This document shows positions 23,888 through 31,882 of a DNA stretch of 64,000 nt, piece after piece; position 1 is the first letter of the stretch, and each line of letters begins with the position of its first letter. The stretch comes from Pseudomonas fluorescens (GTDB lineage Bacteria > Pseudomonadota > Gammaproteobacteria > Pseudomonadales > Pseudomonadaceae): positions 129,510 through 193,509 of the forward strand of contig NZ_CABVHK010000015.1 of assembly GCF_902497785.1 (NCBI RefSeq), read 5' to 3'. The position numbers and the translations under genes were made by a program. The notes below the pieces were generated by a model that saw only the letters and a list, made by a program, of their open reading frames with translations, was not told the origin of the DNA and made no database searches.

Positions 23888-23890
23888 ACT
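23861..23890 (+). promoter_or_regulatory. PR, rightward early promoter
   Basis: TTGACT (23861-23866) and CATACT (23885-23890), spacing 18 bp, embedded in the second and third OR sites. It drives the Cro-like gene and the rightward early operon. Confidence 0.6.
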
Positions 23891-23922
23891 GTTGTTGTGT
23901 AATCACTTTTGAGGGCGCACCC

Positions 23923-24117
23923 ATGCGTCATTTAACCCTTACCGAATTCGCTGAAAAACACGGCCATACGAAGGCTGCGGAGTTGCTCGGCCTGACTCAA
24001 GGCGGCCTCAGCAAGGCAATTCGTGCTGGCCGGGACGTAACGGTGGCGTGCCATGAAGACGGAACTTACTCCGCGAGTGAGCAGCGCCCATTCCCATCTC
24101 AAAAATCCGCCGCTTAA
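23923..24117 (+). CDS. Cro-like repressor
   Basis: A 64-residue protein with HTH KHGHTKAAELLGLTQGGLSK, typical of small Cro proteins. GAGGGCGCACCC precedes the ATG. First gene after PR, divergent from the S24 repressor; expected to bind the same operators and favour lytic growth. Confidence 0.88.
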   Translation: MRHLTLTEFAEKHGHTKAAELLGLTQGGLSKAIRAGRDVTVACHEDGTYSASEQRPFPSQKSAA

Positions 24118-24146
24118 CCCAATTCATAAGCCAGGAGCATCGAAGC

Positions 24147-24347
24147 ATGTACATGGACCCCAATCAAAAGCGCGCCATTCCGGTGAAGGTTCGTTTCGAA
24201 CCAGTTCTTGATCGGATTCTCCGCCGAGCTGCGACGAAGACTCGTATGCAGCACGCCACGTATCTCTACGAAATCATCGAGTGGGCAGTTGCCAACGGCG
24301 TGATCGAGGAACTCATGCAGGACAAACAAGAAGATATCGCGGGCTGA
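24147..24347 (+). CDS. Small ribbon-helix-helix-like protein
   Basis: A 66-residue protein: one beta-strand (RAIPVKVRFEPVLDRI) then two helices (HATYLYEIIEWAVANG). AGGAG upstream. The next gene is similar in size and layout. Possibly a CII-position regulator, unproven. Confidence 0.65.
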   Translation: MYMDPNQKRAIPVKVRFEPVLDRILRRAATKTRMQHATYLYEIIEWAVANGVIEELMQDKQEDIAG

Positions 24348-24366
24348 AGCCCCTTTGGAGGGCCAA

Positions 24367-24579
24367 ATGACCGTAGAGCTTGAAAGGCTGCCCCCGCAGA
24401 CGCGGAAGAGGGTGGAAGAACTGATGCATGCCAACGGCTGGACCTTCAGCCAAACCATCAACGAAATGACAGAGCTCGCCATTGCCAGTGGAGCTCTCTC
24501 AGAAGTAGGCCGCAAGAAGGCCAAGGTCCTTCAACTGGTGACCCCAATGAGGGCCTCAGGCAGGGACTCTTCCGGGTAA
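24367..24579 (+). CDS. Small helical DNA-binding-like protein
   Basis: A 70-residue protein (MTVELERLPPQTRKRVEELM...) with ribbon-helix-helix features. GGAGGGCCAA precedes ATG 24367. Similar to the preceding gene in layout, so the two may form a heteromeric pair or be a duplication. Confidence 0.65.
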   Translation: MTVELERLPPQTRKRVEELMHANGWTFSQTINEMTELAIASGALSEVGRKKAKVLQLVTPMRASGRDSSG

Positions 24580-24610
24580 CACGGAGGGCCTCTGCCAAAT
24601 TCCAGACGAA

Positions 24611-24640
24611 AAAAAGCCGGGGTAGTGACCCGGCTCTCTT
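24611..24640. terminator. Hairpin between early genes (tR1-like)
   Basis: AGCCGGG/CCCGGCT stem with 7-nt loop. The T-tract is strong leftward (TTTTTTT) and weak rightward (ctctctt), so rightward read-through is likely. A boxA-like GCTCTCTTAAACA overlaps its right side. Confidence 0.55.
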
Positions 24641-24664
24641 AAACATCTCTGTGGGACCGATTAT

Positions 24665-25462
24665 ATGCAAACCACAACAAACATCAATACCCCCTCGGCC
24701 AATGTCGCGACACGTTTTTCTGGTTCTGAAAACGTGTCGCAAAAAACCATGTCGTCTCGCGAGATCGCCGATCTGGTAGAGGCGCGCCATAACGACGTGA
24801 TCGTCACCATCGAGCGTCTCTTCAGCAAAGGACTTTTACGATCAACTCGTAAAACCCGAAGAGAGGCTACAGGTGGGCGGCCGGTCGATGTGTACGACCT
24901 AATTGAGCGTGACACGCACTTAGTGGTCGCCGGATACAGCGACGAGCACCGGGCCCGCGTCATCGATCGCTGGCAGGACTTGGAGATCCAAGCTGCTCAA
25001 CCTGCGCTGATGCCTTCCTACGCGGAGGCGCTGAGGCTGTACGCCGACCAGATCGAACAGGCAGCAGTCCTGCGGATCGAGAACCACCAGCAAGCTTCAA
25101 AAATCCACTCCCTGGAGAACCTGTTCAAGGAAGGGATGACCCATACCCAATTCTGCAAGGGCCTCAATGGGGTCAACGTCATGCAGGTGGGCAAATTCCT
25201 CGAAGGCCGCAACTGGCTGTTCAACGAGAGCAAGTCCGGCCTGCGCTTTCGCGTGGCCTCGTACGCTCGCGACAAGTACATGACTGAACACCAGCACGAA
25301 GTCACTCCGCACGGCAAAGAGTCATTCGTATCGTTCACGCCTGTTCTGCTGAAGAAGGGCGCGATCCGGCTGTACGACCTGTACCTCGCAGGCGAGCTTC
25401 CAATGAAGAAGACGTGGGATGGCCTGTTCACTCACGACAAAGCACTCAAGGGGGCCGCATGA
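24665..25462 (+). CDS. Rha/KilAC-type phage regulatory protein (antirepressor type)
   Basis: A 265-residue two-domain protein. Residues about 28-110 are a Rha domain (TMSSREIADLVEARHNDVIV and VDVYDLIERDTHLVVAGYSD), and the C-terminal half is KilAC-like (MQVGKFLEGRNWLFNESKSG; ending in LYDLYLAGELPMKKTWDGLF). Such proteins act in early lytic control. Its 5' codons contain a 12-bp inverted repeat (24707-24740). Confidence 0.88.
   Translation: MQTTTNINTPSANVATRFSGSENVSQKTMSSREIADLVEARHNDVIVTIERLFSKGLLRSTRKTRREATGGRPVDVYDLIERDTHLVVAGYSDEHRARVIDRWQDLEIQAAQPALMPSYAEALRLYADQIEQAAVLRIENHQQASKIHSLENLFKEGMTHTQFCKGLNGVNVMQVGKFLEGRNWLFNESKSGLRFRVASYARDKYMTEHQHEVTPHGKESFVSFTPVLLKKGAIRLYDLYLAGELPMKKTWDGLFTHDKALKGAA
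24707..24740. repeat. Dyad GCGACACGTTTT...AAAACGTGTCGC
   Basis: A perfect 12-bp inverted repeat with 10-bp spacer inside the first codons of the Rha gene. A related dyad with the same GCGACACGTTT half lies at 31824-31865. Confidence 0.55.
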
Positions 25463-26397
25463 TGGCCAGATCCAGAAATATTAAACCGGGGTTCTTCTCG
25501 AACGAACACCTGGCCGAGCTCGACTTTGCAACACGACTTCTTTTCATTGGCATGTGGACCGAGGCGGACCGCGAAGGGCGGCTTGAGGATCGTCCTCGCC
25601 GGCTGAAGATGGCTTTGTTCCCAGCAGACAATGTGGACATCGATGCGATGCTCTACAGCCTCCATGATTTGGAGTTCATCGACCGTTACAGCGTCAATGG
25701 CCGGAACTACATCCAAGTCGTAAATTGGGCGAAGCACCAGAACCCACACCTCAAGGAAGCTAAGAGCACTATCCCTGAAAAGCCCGCAGTAGAGCCTTGC
25801 CCGGAAAAGAGTGGTGCTAGCACCATGCAAGCACCAGACAAGAACAGTTCTTTCCCGGCTGATTCCCTCTCTCTTGATTCCGGATTCCTGATTCCTGATT
25901 CCCTCTCTTCTGATCTCCCGATCAAAGATCAAAAGCCCTTGCCAGTCGCTGAAGCTCCGGCCGCGCCGTCGAATGTTCAAGTCTTCAAACCCAAGGCAAA
26001 GCAGAAGACTGACGCGCAGATCGCCAACATTGCCACATGGGACGGCTACACAATTGCCTACCTTGAGCGTTACGGCGTCGAGCCTGTGCGTAATGCCAAG
26101 GTCAACGCCCAGATAGCCCAGCTTGTTCAGCGCCTGGGGGCTGATGAGGCTCCGCAGGTCGCGATGTTCTACGTGACTATCAACGACTCGTTCTTCATCC
26201 GCAGTTCGCACGAGTTGGGCCTTCTCGTTGCTCGCGCTGAAGGCATTCGCACCCAGTGGCTCACCGGCCGCCAAGTCAACGCCGTGACCGCACGCCAGAT
26301 GGAAAACACTCAGGCGAACATCAACGCCGCCCAAGAAGCCAGCCGCAGCATTTTGGAAAGGGGTGAGAGCAATGCTTTCCTACGCCGAAACCGCTGA
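25459..26397 (+). CDS. Phage replication initiation protein (O/DnaD-like position)
   Basis: A 312-residue protein. The N-terminal 100 residues (MMARSRNIKPGFFSNEHLAE, then DRPRRLKMALFPADNVDIDA) form the winged-helix-like domain typical of Pseudomonas phage replication proteins; then a Pro/Ser-rich linker with SLSLDSGFLIPDSLSSD, and a C-terminal domain. The ATG overlaps the Rha stop. It probably loads the host helicase at an origin. Confidence 0.78.
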   Translation: MMARSRNIKPGFFSNEHLAELDFATRLLFIGMWTEADREGRLEDRPRRLKMALFPADNVDIDAMLYSLHDLEFIDRYSVNGRNYIQVVNWAKHQNPHLKEAKSTIPEKPAVEPCPEKSGASTMQAPDKNSSFPADSLSLDSGFLIPDSLSSDLPIKDQKPLPVAEAPAAPSNVQVFKPKAKQKTDAQIANIATWDGYTIAYLERYGVEPVRNAKVNAQIAQLVQRLGADEAPQVAMFYVTINDSFFIRSSHELGLLVARAEGIRTQWLTGRQVNAVTARQMENTQANINAAQEASRSILERGESNAFLRRNR

Positions 26398-27148
26398 ACT
26401 GAGCATGGCTATCTGCGCCACAGCTGAAACCCTTGGGCAAACGCTGAGCGCACCCGCTGCCAAGCTGATGGCCGAAGACTTGGCTGAGCACCCTATGGAC
26501 GTGATCGCCAATGCGCTTTGGGCCTGCCGCCGCGAGTTGACAGGCAAGCTGACTCTGGCCGCCATCCTGCAACGGGTTCAGGCAGCCGACGGGCGTCCGG
26601 GCAAGGACGAAGCATGGGCCATCGCCATGACCACGAACGACGAGTTCGAGACCGTTGTTCTGACCGACGAGATTCAGCTCGCCCTCGCCGCTGCCAAGCC
26701 GGTGCTGGATGCCGGCGACAAGATCGGCGCCCGCATGGCTTTCATCAGCGCTTACGAGCGTTTTGTTAGCCGGGCTCGCGAGGACGCCAAGGCGGTCAAC
26801 TGGTATGTGTCTGTGGGCTTCGATGCAAGCCGCCGCATCCAAGCGGTGACCAAGGCCATGGAGCTCAAGCGCATCCCGCGTGAGCACGCACAGAAGTACT
26901 TGGCCGACCTGAGCGCCGTGCCAATTACGGAGGACGGCCGAGCCATTGCAGGACTGCTCACAGGGACCGTCACTCAGCCGACCCCAGTGCTCCGCAAGAA
27001 ACTGCAGCTGGTGAAGAGCTCGACGCTGGAGATGCGCAAGGCCAGCGAAGAACGGAAGGTTGAGATGCGGATTGAAGCGGCCAATGAGTTGGCGGATCGC
27101 CGGGCGTTGCTGATCAAGCAGGCGCAGGAATTGGAGTCACGATCATGA
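26372..27148 (+). CDS. Second replication-region protein, function unclear
   Basis: A 258-residue, mostly helical protein (MLSYAETAELSMAICATAET...). ATG 26372 has AGGGG upstream; a GTG 9 bp earlier is possible. The N-terminal part resembles replication accessory proteins that follow O-like genes in lambdoid phages (the P position). No Walker motif seen. Confidence 0.65.
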   Translation: MLSYAETAELSMAICATAETLGQTLSAPAAKLMAEDLAEHPMDVIANALWACRRELTGKLTLAAILQRVQAADGRPGKDEAWAIAMTTNDEFETVVLTDEIQLALAAAKPVLDAGDKIGARMAFISAYERFVSRAREDAKAVNWYVSVGFDASRRIQAVTKAMELKRIPREHAQKYLADLSAVPITEDGRAIAGLLTGTVTQPTPVLRKKLQLVKSSTLEMRKASEERKVEMRIEAANELADRRALLIKQAQELESRS

Positions 27149-27333
27149 AACGAGCAAACCCAGCACAGCTACGCCAATCCCTAGAAGTGGCCAACTCCTT
27201 GGTCAAGTACGGAATCCGCTTCGTGTGCATGCCGGTGGTGGACGAGGCAGACGGCGTGAACCTGTCGAGCCAGGCCGCCGAGCGACTTGAGCGCATGGCA
27301 TTGATGGCAGAAGCAGCGGAGCAGCGGACATGA
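27145..27333 (+). CDS. DUF1382-like small protein
   Basis: A 62-residue protein: NPAQLRQSLEVANSLVKYGI then RFVCMPVVDEAD, the DUF1382 pattern seen in phage early regions. Function unknown. ATGA overlap with the preceding gene. Confidence 0.8.
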   Translation: MKRANPAQLRQSLEVANSLVKYGIRFVCMPVVDEADGVNLSSQAAERLERMALMAEAAEQRT

Positions 27334-27425
27334 GCGCAGTCTTCCTGGCTGGAACTATTGGAACCCTTGCAGGCTTCGGCATCGGTATTTTCTGCGTCCT
27401 GATCACAATGGCGGTGACGGCATGA
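27330..27425 (+). CDS. 31-residue membrane peptide
   Basis: MSAVFLAGTIGTLAGFGIGI followed by FCVLITMAVTA: a single membrane segment. Start and stop overlap both neighbours by ATGA. Unknown role. Confidence 0.6.
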   Translation: MSAVFLAGTIGTLAGFGIGIFCVLITMAVTA

Positions 27426-28021
27426 GCGATTACAGCGAATTGAAGCGGCTGGCGGAGGACACCAAAGGCTGGGACAACCTGAAGAGCTGCTGGCCTGAAG
27501 AAACCGAAGATGGCGACCTTGAGGTGAACTGGTTCGTCGGCGCGGTCATCGATGATGATGACAAATACCCAGTTCTTGAGGTGAACACTGCGCAGTACGA
27601 CGCCCTTGAAGATGCTGGGCGCTTGGCTCGTTTCTATGCCGCTGCGAACCCTGCCGCAGTCCTAGCCCTGATCACTGATCTCGACGAAGCGCGCAATGGC
27701 ATGAAGCATTCGAGTGCGATTCGCCTGAAGAAGGAGATCGAGAGGCTTGAAGGGGAGCGCGACCAGATCAAGGCCGAGAACGCAGGCCTCAAGACCGGCT
27801 ACGAAGCCTATGAGCAGGTAGTGCAGGGGCTCAAGGCTGAGAACGAGGCGCTGCGCAATGCGCTGATGGAGTGCGTCGACTCTCTCCAAGGGGAAATGCT
27901 CCAGAAGTTCGGCGGCCAACTGCCGGAGGATATGCATCCGGTCACGCGCCGTGAATACGACCGAGATGTTGCGGAGATTTCAGGGTATCGCGCCGCCATC
28001 GGAAAGGGAGAGCAGTCATGA
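27422..28021 (+). CDS. Ea22-like/coiled-coil phage protein
   Basis: A 199-residue protein: N-terminal Asp/Glu-rich domain with the WFVGAVIDDDDKYPVLEVNT segment, Ala-rich ANPAAVLALITDLDEARN, then a coiled coil (about 100-155, LKKEIERLEGERDQIKAENA). The combination resembles Ead/Ea22-type early proteins. Function unknown. Confidence 0.7.
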   Translation: MSDYSELKRLAEDTKGWDNLKSCWPEETEDGDLEVNWFVGAVIDDDDKYPVLEVNTAQYDALEDAGRLARFYAAANPAAVLALITDLDEARNGMKHSSAIRLKKEIERLEGERDQIKAENAGLKTGYEAYEQVVQGLKAENEALRNALMECVDSLQGEMLQKFGGQLPEDMHPVTRREYDRDVAEISGYRAAIGKGEQS

Positions 28022-28263
28022 CCTACGCCAAGCCGGAAAGCTACACCACCGCCGACTGGGAAATGGTCCAAGGCTACATGCGTGGCAAAGACTCCCTTCC
28101 GCCCCAGCGCCATAGCGCGGCCTACATGCACGGGTACCGCAATGGCGTATCTGATGCGACTGGTGTGCCGCATGAGCGCGCCAATGTCCTGATCCGCCGC
28201 GCAAATATGATCCCGGGAATCACGCCGATGGCGCCGATTGGCAAGGAGAGCTCCCATGGTTGA
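28018..28263 (+). CDS. Small hypothetical phage protein
   Basis: An 81-residue protein (MTYAKPESYTTADWEMVQGY...). Overlaps neighbours on both sides. Unrecognised. Confidence 0.65.
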   Translation: MTYAKPESYTTADWEMVQGYMRGKDSLPPQRHSAAYMHGYRNGVSDATGVPHERANVLIRRANMIPGITPMAPIGKESSHG

Positions 28264-28672
28264 GATAGTCATGCGTCACCGCACAGACACCAGCCGCCTT
28301 AATGGCTTCCTCGACGGCACGGATTTTACCAAGCCGAAGAAGATCATCATCAAGGATCTCGACCGCAGCGGGGAGCAGAACAAGAAGCTCCACGCCAGCT
28401 TGACCGACATCGCCAACCAGGTGGAGCACGCCGGCCGCAAGTGGGACGTGCTCATCTGGAAACGTCTGCTTACTGCTGCGTGGCTGCGCGAGGCCGGCGA
28501 TCAGCCTCAGATGATTCCTGCAGTCGACGGCCACGGGTTCGACGTGATCTACGAGCGTACGTCGAAGCTAACCGTGAAGCAGTGCGCAAGCCTGTTGGAG
28601 TGGATCGCCGCGTTTGGTGCCGAGCACGATGTTCGCTGGACGCAGAAGGATTTGTGGGAGGGCCGCTACTGA
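28256..28672 (+). CDS. ninB: NinB recombination protein
   Basis: A 138-residue NinB-type protein (DRSGEQNKKLHASLTDIANQ, then RKWDVLIWKRLLTAAWLREA, and a C-terminal WTQKDLWEGRY). NinB (lambda Orf) binds single-stranded DNA and SSB to help phage recombination. Start at 28256 with GGAG; immediately followed by ninG. Confidence 0.92.
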   Translation: MVEIVMRHRTDTSRLNGFLDGTDFTKPKKIIIKDLDRSGEQNKKLHASLTDIANQVEHAGRKWDVLIWKRLLTAAWLREAGDQPQMIPAVDGHGFDVIYERTSKLTVKQCASLLEWIAAFGAEHDVRWTQKDLWEGRY

Positions 28673-29250
28673 TGCTCGCCACCAAACAACCGAAGGCCAA
28701 GACCTGCAAGAACCCAGTATGCAGGGTCTCTTTCGTGCCTCAGCGCCTCGGGCAAGCGGTGTGCAACTACACCTGCGGATTGGCCATCAAGGAAGTGAAT
28801 CAGGAGAAGGCGCGCAAGTCGCTGGCCCAAGTCGAACGGCGGGAGATTCGGGTCCGCAAGGAGAAGCTGAAGAGCCGGGCCGAGCATCTCAAGGACACGC
28901 AGCAGGCGTTCAACGCTTGGGTGCGCGAGCGTGACGCCGAGCTTCCATGCATCAGCTGCGGCCGCCACCACCAAGGCAAGTACGACGCAGGGCATTACCG
29001 CACTGTGGGGAGCAATCCGGCGTTGCGCTTCGAGCCGCTGAATTGCCACCGCCAGTGCTCGCCATGCAACACCCAGCTGTCCGGGAACATCGTGAACTAC
29101 CGCATAGCACTGGTGAAGCGGATCGGCGCCGAAGCCGTGGACTGGCTGGAAGGCCCTCATGAGGCCATGAAGTACACCGTCGAAGAGTTGAAGGCGATGA
29201 CCGCCGACTACCGGGCAAAAACAAGAGAGCTGAAGGGGAGAGCAGCATGA
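28672..29250 (+). CDS. ninG: NinG (Rap-type recombination nuclease)
   Basis: A 192-residue protein. CKNPVCRVSFVPQRLGQAVC gives an N-terminal zinc site, then a coiled coil, then CISCGRHHQGKYDAGHYRTV and LNCHRQCSPCN, the NinG nuclease-type zinc motifs. NinG/Rap resolves recombination intermediates. The ATG overlaps the ninB stop. Confidence 0.93.
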   Translation: MLATKQPKAKTCKNPVCRVSFVPQRLGQAVCNYTCGLAIKEVNQEKARKSLAQVERREIRVRKEKLKSRAEHLKDTQQAFNAWVRERDAELPCISCGRHHQGKYDAGHYRTVGSNPALRFEPLNCHRQCSPCNTQLSGNIVNYRIALVKRIGAEAVDWLEGPHEAMKYTVEELKAMTADYRAKTRELKGRAA

Positions 29251-29828
29251 ATATCAACTCTGCACGTCAAGCGTGGCACGACTGCACCTACAACCCAGCA
29301 CCAGGCCAGACATCGGACGTTGTCCAGCTTGGAGTGGTAGTTCAATCGACGGAGCGCGGACCGACAGCGAACCATGCCATGCACAGTGCGCTGGCCGGGC
29401 ACATCCAGTCGGCAATCGCCAAGCTCCACCCGCAGGTCCGCCTGTTCGGCGAGTACATGTACGCGGCAAATCGCGACGACGATATCCGGGAAGCGGCCGA
29501 GGAGATGATCTTTGGCATGGTGATTTCGAAGTCCAAGCGAATGACCGCGGCGAAGCGGGAAAAGTTGGAGTATGTGGTGAAGGGGGTGATGCGCCGGTAC
29601 CGGTACATGCACCAGGGCGGCCAGTCGGCAAACGATGACCCGATGATCAAGCCGGAATCGTTCCGAGCATGGCTGCTCGCCGAGTACGGCGTACGCCTCG
29701 AATCATTCAATTGGGACCGTGATTGGGAGACGGGTGTGCGCCTCACTTTCGACTGCTGCGAAGACGTCGACAGGATGGCTCTCAGCCCAATTGGAGCGGT
29801 GATCTACGAGATGAAAAAGGCCGCTTGA
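29247..29828 (+). CDS. Protein in the Q (late antitermination) position
   Basis: A 193-residue protein (MNINSARQAWHDCTYNPAPG...), directly after ninG and before a terminator (29897), exactly where lambdoid phages encode the late regulator. A basic helix (KSKRMTAAKREKLEYVVKGV) could bind nucleic acid. Q function is inferred from position only. Confidence 0.5.
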   Translation: MNINSARQAWHDCTYNPAPGQTSDVVQLGVVVQSTERGPTANHAMHSALAGHIQSAIAKLHPQVRLFGEYMYAANRDDDIREAAEEMIFGMVISKSKRMTAAKREKLEYVVKGVMRRYRYMHQGGQSANDDPMIKPESFRAWLLAEYGVRLESFNWDRDWETGVRLTFDCCEDVDRMALSPIGAVIYEMKKAA

Positions 29829-29896
29829 CTTCCCGTGCGGCTGAGGGCATCATTTTGCCATATTGAGTATTTTGCCTACGGCAACTTGCTCCACGA

Positions 29897-29921
29897 ACCC
29901 GGCCCTCGCGCCGGGTTTTTT
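29897..29921 (+). terminator. Terminator at the head of the late region (tR'-like)
   Basis: CCCGGC/GCCGGG stem, 6-nt loop, six T residues. In lambdoid phages a terminator here is overcome by Q. Confidence 0.8.
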
Positions 29922-30041
29922 CGTTTTCGGCTCCACCACACCCATCGCTCCGAGCTGGGAGTGCTGCTGTCGCCGACTCCATCACCGCAGGCGAAAGACC
30001 GGAAAGACCCTCCTGCCATATCGACGCCAGAGGATCTGCCA

Positions 30042-30281
30042 ATGTCTCACATCACCCGCTGCAAAATAACTCTTCGCTCCAAAGGGCCTGTTCAGGGCTC
30101 ATCGGAATCACTGACCCGTTTGCACTTTGGTGCGGTGTGGTCGGCCAATCCTGCCGAAGAGGATGCGATCTACGGCAAGTACACCCCGTACGGCGAATAC
30201 GCCGTGAACGTGGCTGCCGATCGAGCTGAGCATTTCGAGGAAGGGAAGGACTACTACTTCGTTATCTCGCCAGCTTTCTGA
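30042..30281 (+). CDS. Small hypothetical phage protein
   Basis: A 79-residue, beta-rich protein (MSHITRCKITLRSKGPVQGS...). AGAGGATCTGCCA precedes the ATG. Lies between two terminator-like hairpins. The 287 bp that follow, up to 30568, hold only the hairpin at 30491. Confidence 0.7.
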   Translation: MSHITRCKITLRSKGPVQGSSESLTRLHFGAVWSANPAEEDAIYGKYTPYGEYAVNVAADRAEHFEEGKDYYFVISPAF

Positions 30282-30490
30282 TTCACCGCAGCCAGGGCGG
30301 CCTCACGGAAGGCCTGGACACTGATAAGCCGGCAAGTGCAGTGCTACGACAAAACACCGGCAGCCCGCGTACCTCGTCCTCACCATGCTTATGGGGTAGC
30401 GCGAGACTGGATCAGCGAGATCGATGCATTAAGGCGTCGACGCAGCGAAGGTCTTTGGCAGACAGCGGGAAAGACTGCGCACCTATTGAG

Positions 30491-30517
30491 GGCCTCAGCA
30501 TCTGCTGGGGCTTTTTC
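30491..30517 (+). terminator. Terminator-like hairpin before the lysis-module genes
   Basis: ggcctcagca/tgctggggc imperfect stem followed by ctttttcg. Confidence 0.5.
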
Positions 30518-30568
30518 GTTTTGGGCTCTGCCCAGGCCACGCAGGCCATTTTTATTCCGGTACCGCCC

Positions 30569-30886
30569 ATGACTGAAGTCTCGCGCGTTGCAGACAGCAC
30601 CACATTCAAGGTCGCTGTCCCGATACTGCAAACGATCCTGTCGGCCGGTGCCATTGGCGCGTTTGTGTACGTAGTCGGATTACTCGGCTCGCTTCAAGTA
30701 CAGCTGGCCGCCTACCAAACCAATCAGGCCCTGATCGGCCAGAGGGTTGACTCTTTGGAGCGCTCAAGGGAGTCGACAGACAAGTTCGTCGATTCCCTTC
30801 GCACCTCAGTCCAGCGCCAAGAGTTTCAGATCAATCAGCTCGGTGACGGCCTCAAGGGGCTCGCCCAGATGGGTAGGCCAAAATGA
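30569..30886 (+). CDS. Single-pass membrane protein with coiled coil, lysis-region
   Basis: A 105-residue protein: one hydrophobic segment (about 15-45, FKVAVPILQTILSAGAIGAF) followed by a helical tail (RVDSLERSRESTDKFVDSLR). This layout fits phage holin-associated or DUF-type membrane proteins. It overlaps the next gene by 4 bp. Function not proven. Confidence 0.6.
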   Translation: MTEVSRVADSTTFKVAVPILQTILSAGAIGAFVYVVGLLGSLQVQLAAYQTNQALIGQRVDSLERSRESTDKFVDSLRTSVQRQEFQINQLGDGLKGLAQMGRPK

Positions 30887-31125
30887 AGATTCTCCTGATC
30901 GTCCTCATGCTGCTCACTGGTTGCGCGCAGAAAGAAACGATCCAGGAGCCTCCGAAGGTTCAACGCACAACCGTCTATCGATACACCAGCGGGCAATGCA
31001 TTCCCGCTGATAACCAAGGCGCGGCACTGCGACAGGCCCTGAAAAGTCGCGATGAGTGGAAGCGCTATGCCGAAAGCCTCGAGCAACTACCTGCAGCGAA
31101 GAAAGTTCATGACCTTAATCCCTGA
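30883..31125 (+). CDS. Small lipoprotein
   Basis: An 80-residue protein with a lipoprotein signal (MKILLIVLMLLTGCAQ, Cys14). The mature part is charged and helical. It is not proline-rich as Rz1 proteins are. Sits among the lysis genes; role unknown. Confidence 0.75.
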   Translation: MKILLIVLMLLTGCAQKETIQEPPKVQRTTVYRYTSGQCIPADNQGAALRQALKSRDEWKRYAESLEQLPAAKKVHDLNP

Positions 31126-31327
31126 ATGGCGAAAGTTCTGGCGCATGACCAGTGTTCAATGGGCGATTGCCGGCGTGGTTCTGAATGCCGCCGCTGCTGG
31201 CTGGTCGTCCTTCCAAGGGTCTGTTGATCCCCTGGTATACGCCTCGGTAAACATGGTGCTCGGCATCGCCGTTGCGGTATCGCGAGTGATCAAGCAGCCG
31301 AAGCTGAATGACGGAGATCCAGAGTGA
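31109..31327 (+). CDS. Probable holin, two membrane segments
   Basis: A 72-residue protein with two hydrophobic stretches (SVQWAIAGVVLNAAAAGW and VYASVNMVLGIAVAVSRVI) and a charged C-terminus, the size and form of a class II holin. It precedes the Rz/Rz1 pair with a 4-bp overlap. Confidence 0.7.
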   Translation: MTLIPEWRKFWRMTSVQWAIAGVVLNAAAAGWSSFQGSVDPLVYASVNMVLGIAVAVSRVIKQPKLNDGDPE

Positions 31328-31824
31328 TCACCGCCCTCAAGCTGGTGCCCGCCTGGGTATGGGTAGCGCTCGCGGTGGCCATATCGTTCGGGGTGATGTG
31401 GTTGCAGCTCCAGAGTGCGAACACTGCGCTGGACCAGGTGACGACCGAGCGCGATACAGCCTCGGCCCGAGTCGCCTCGCTCACCAACACGCTGCGACTA
31501 CAGCGCGAACTCACTGAAGACATCAACCGAGTCTCCGACGATGCGAAAGCCAAGACCAAAAGCGTTACGGCTGCCGTTGCTATTGCTGATGGCCGGGCTC
31601 GCAGCCTGCAGCAGCAAATCACCGACCTCATTGCCAAACGAAAATCCTGTACTGCCGAGGTTGCCAGCGGAAGCAAGGCAAGAGCAGGCCTTACCGTTCT
31701 GCTCGCCGACCTGCGTAGAAGCGCTGACGAAACAGCGGGAAGGCTGGCAGAAGCGCTTGACCGAAGTCGAATAGCTGGCTTCGCGTGTGAGGCTGCATAT
31801 GCGGCCGCGCAGAAGTCGAAGTAG
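31324..31824 (+). CDS. Rz-like inner-membrane spanin (DUF2514 type)
   Basis: A 166-residue protein: N-terminal anchor (AWVWVALAVAISFGVMWLQL) then a long periplasmic coiled coil. It contains an Rz1-like lipoprotein gene in another frame (31541-31774). Together they should fuse inner and outer membranes at lysis. Confidence 0.85.
   Translation: MITALKLVPAWVWVALAVAISFGVMWLQLQSANTALDQVTTERDTASARVASLTNTLRLQRELTEDINRVSDDAKAKTKSVTAAVAIADGRARSLQQQITDLIAKRKSCTAEVASGSKARAGLTVLLADLRRSADETAGRLAEALDRSRIAGFACEAAYAAAQKSK
31541..31774 (+). CDS. Rz1-like outer-membrane lipoprotein spanin, nested inside Rz
   Basis: A 77-residue protein in a second frame within the Rz-like gene. Basic start, hydrophobic core and lipobox (LLLLMAGLAACSS, lipid-bearing Cys23), then a Pro-containing mature part (SLPNENPVLPRLPAEARQE). 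Embedded Rz1 genes are typical of lambdoid phages. Confidence 0.82.
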   Translation: MRKPRPKALRLPLLLLMAGLAACSSKSPTSLPNENPVLPRLPAEARQEQALPFCSPTCVEALTKQREGWQKRLTEVE

Positions 31825-31865
31825 GTCGCGACACGTTTCGCGAATCAGCAAACTGTGTCGCGACC
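31824..31865. repeat. Dyad GGTCGCGACAC...GTGTCGCGACC
   Basis: An 11-bp perfect inverted repeat with 20-bp spacer, overlapping the Rz stop. It shares GCGACACGTTT with the dyad at 24707. It lies just upstream of the small membrane gene at 31883. Confidence 0.5.
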
Positions 31866-31882
31866 TGCGACGAGGGGCCGCC

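Noticed and set aside
25432..26334. 300-codon leftward frame over the replication gene
   Set aside because: Antisense shadow; the forward frame has a coupled start and domain structure.
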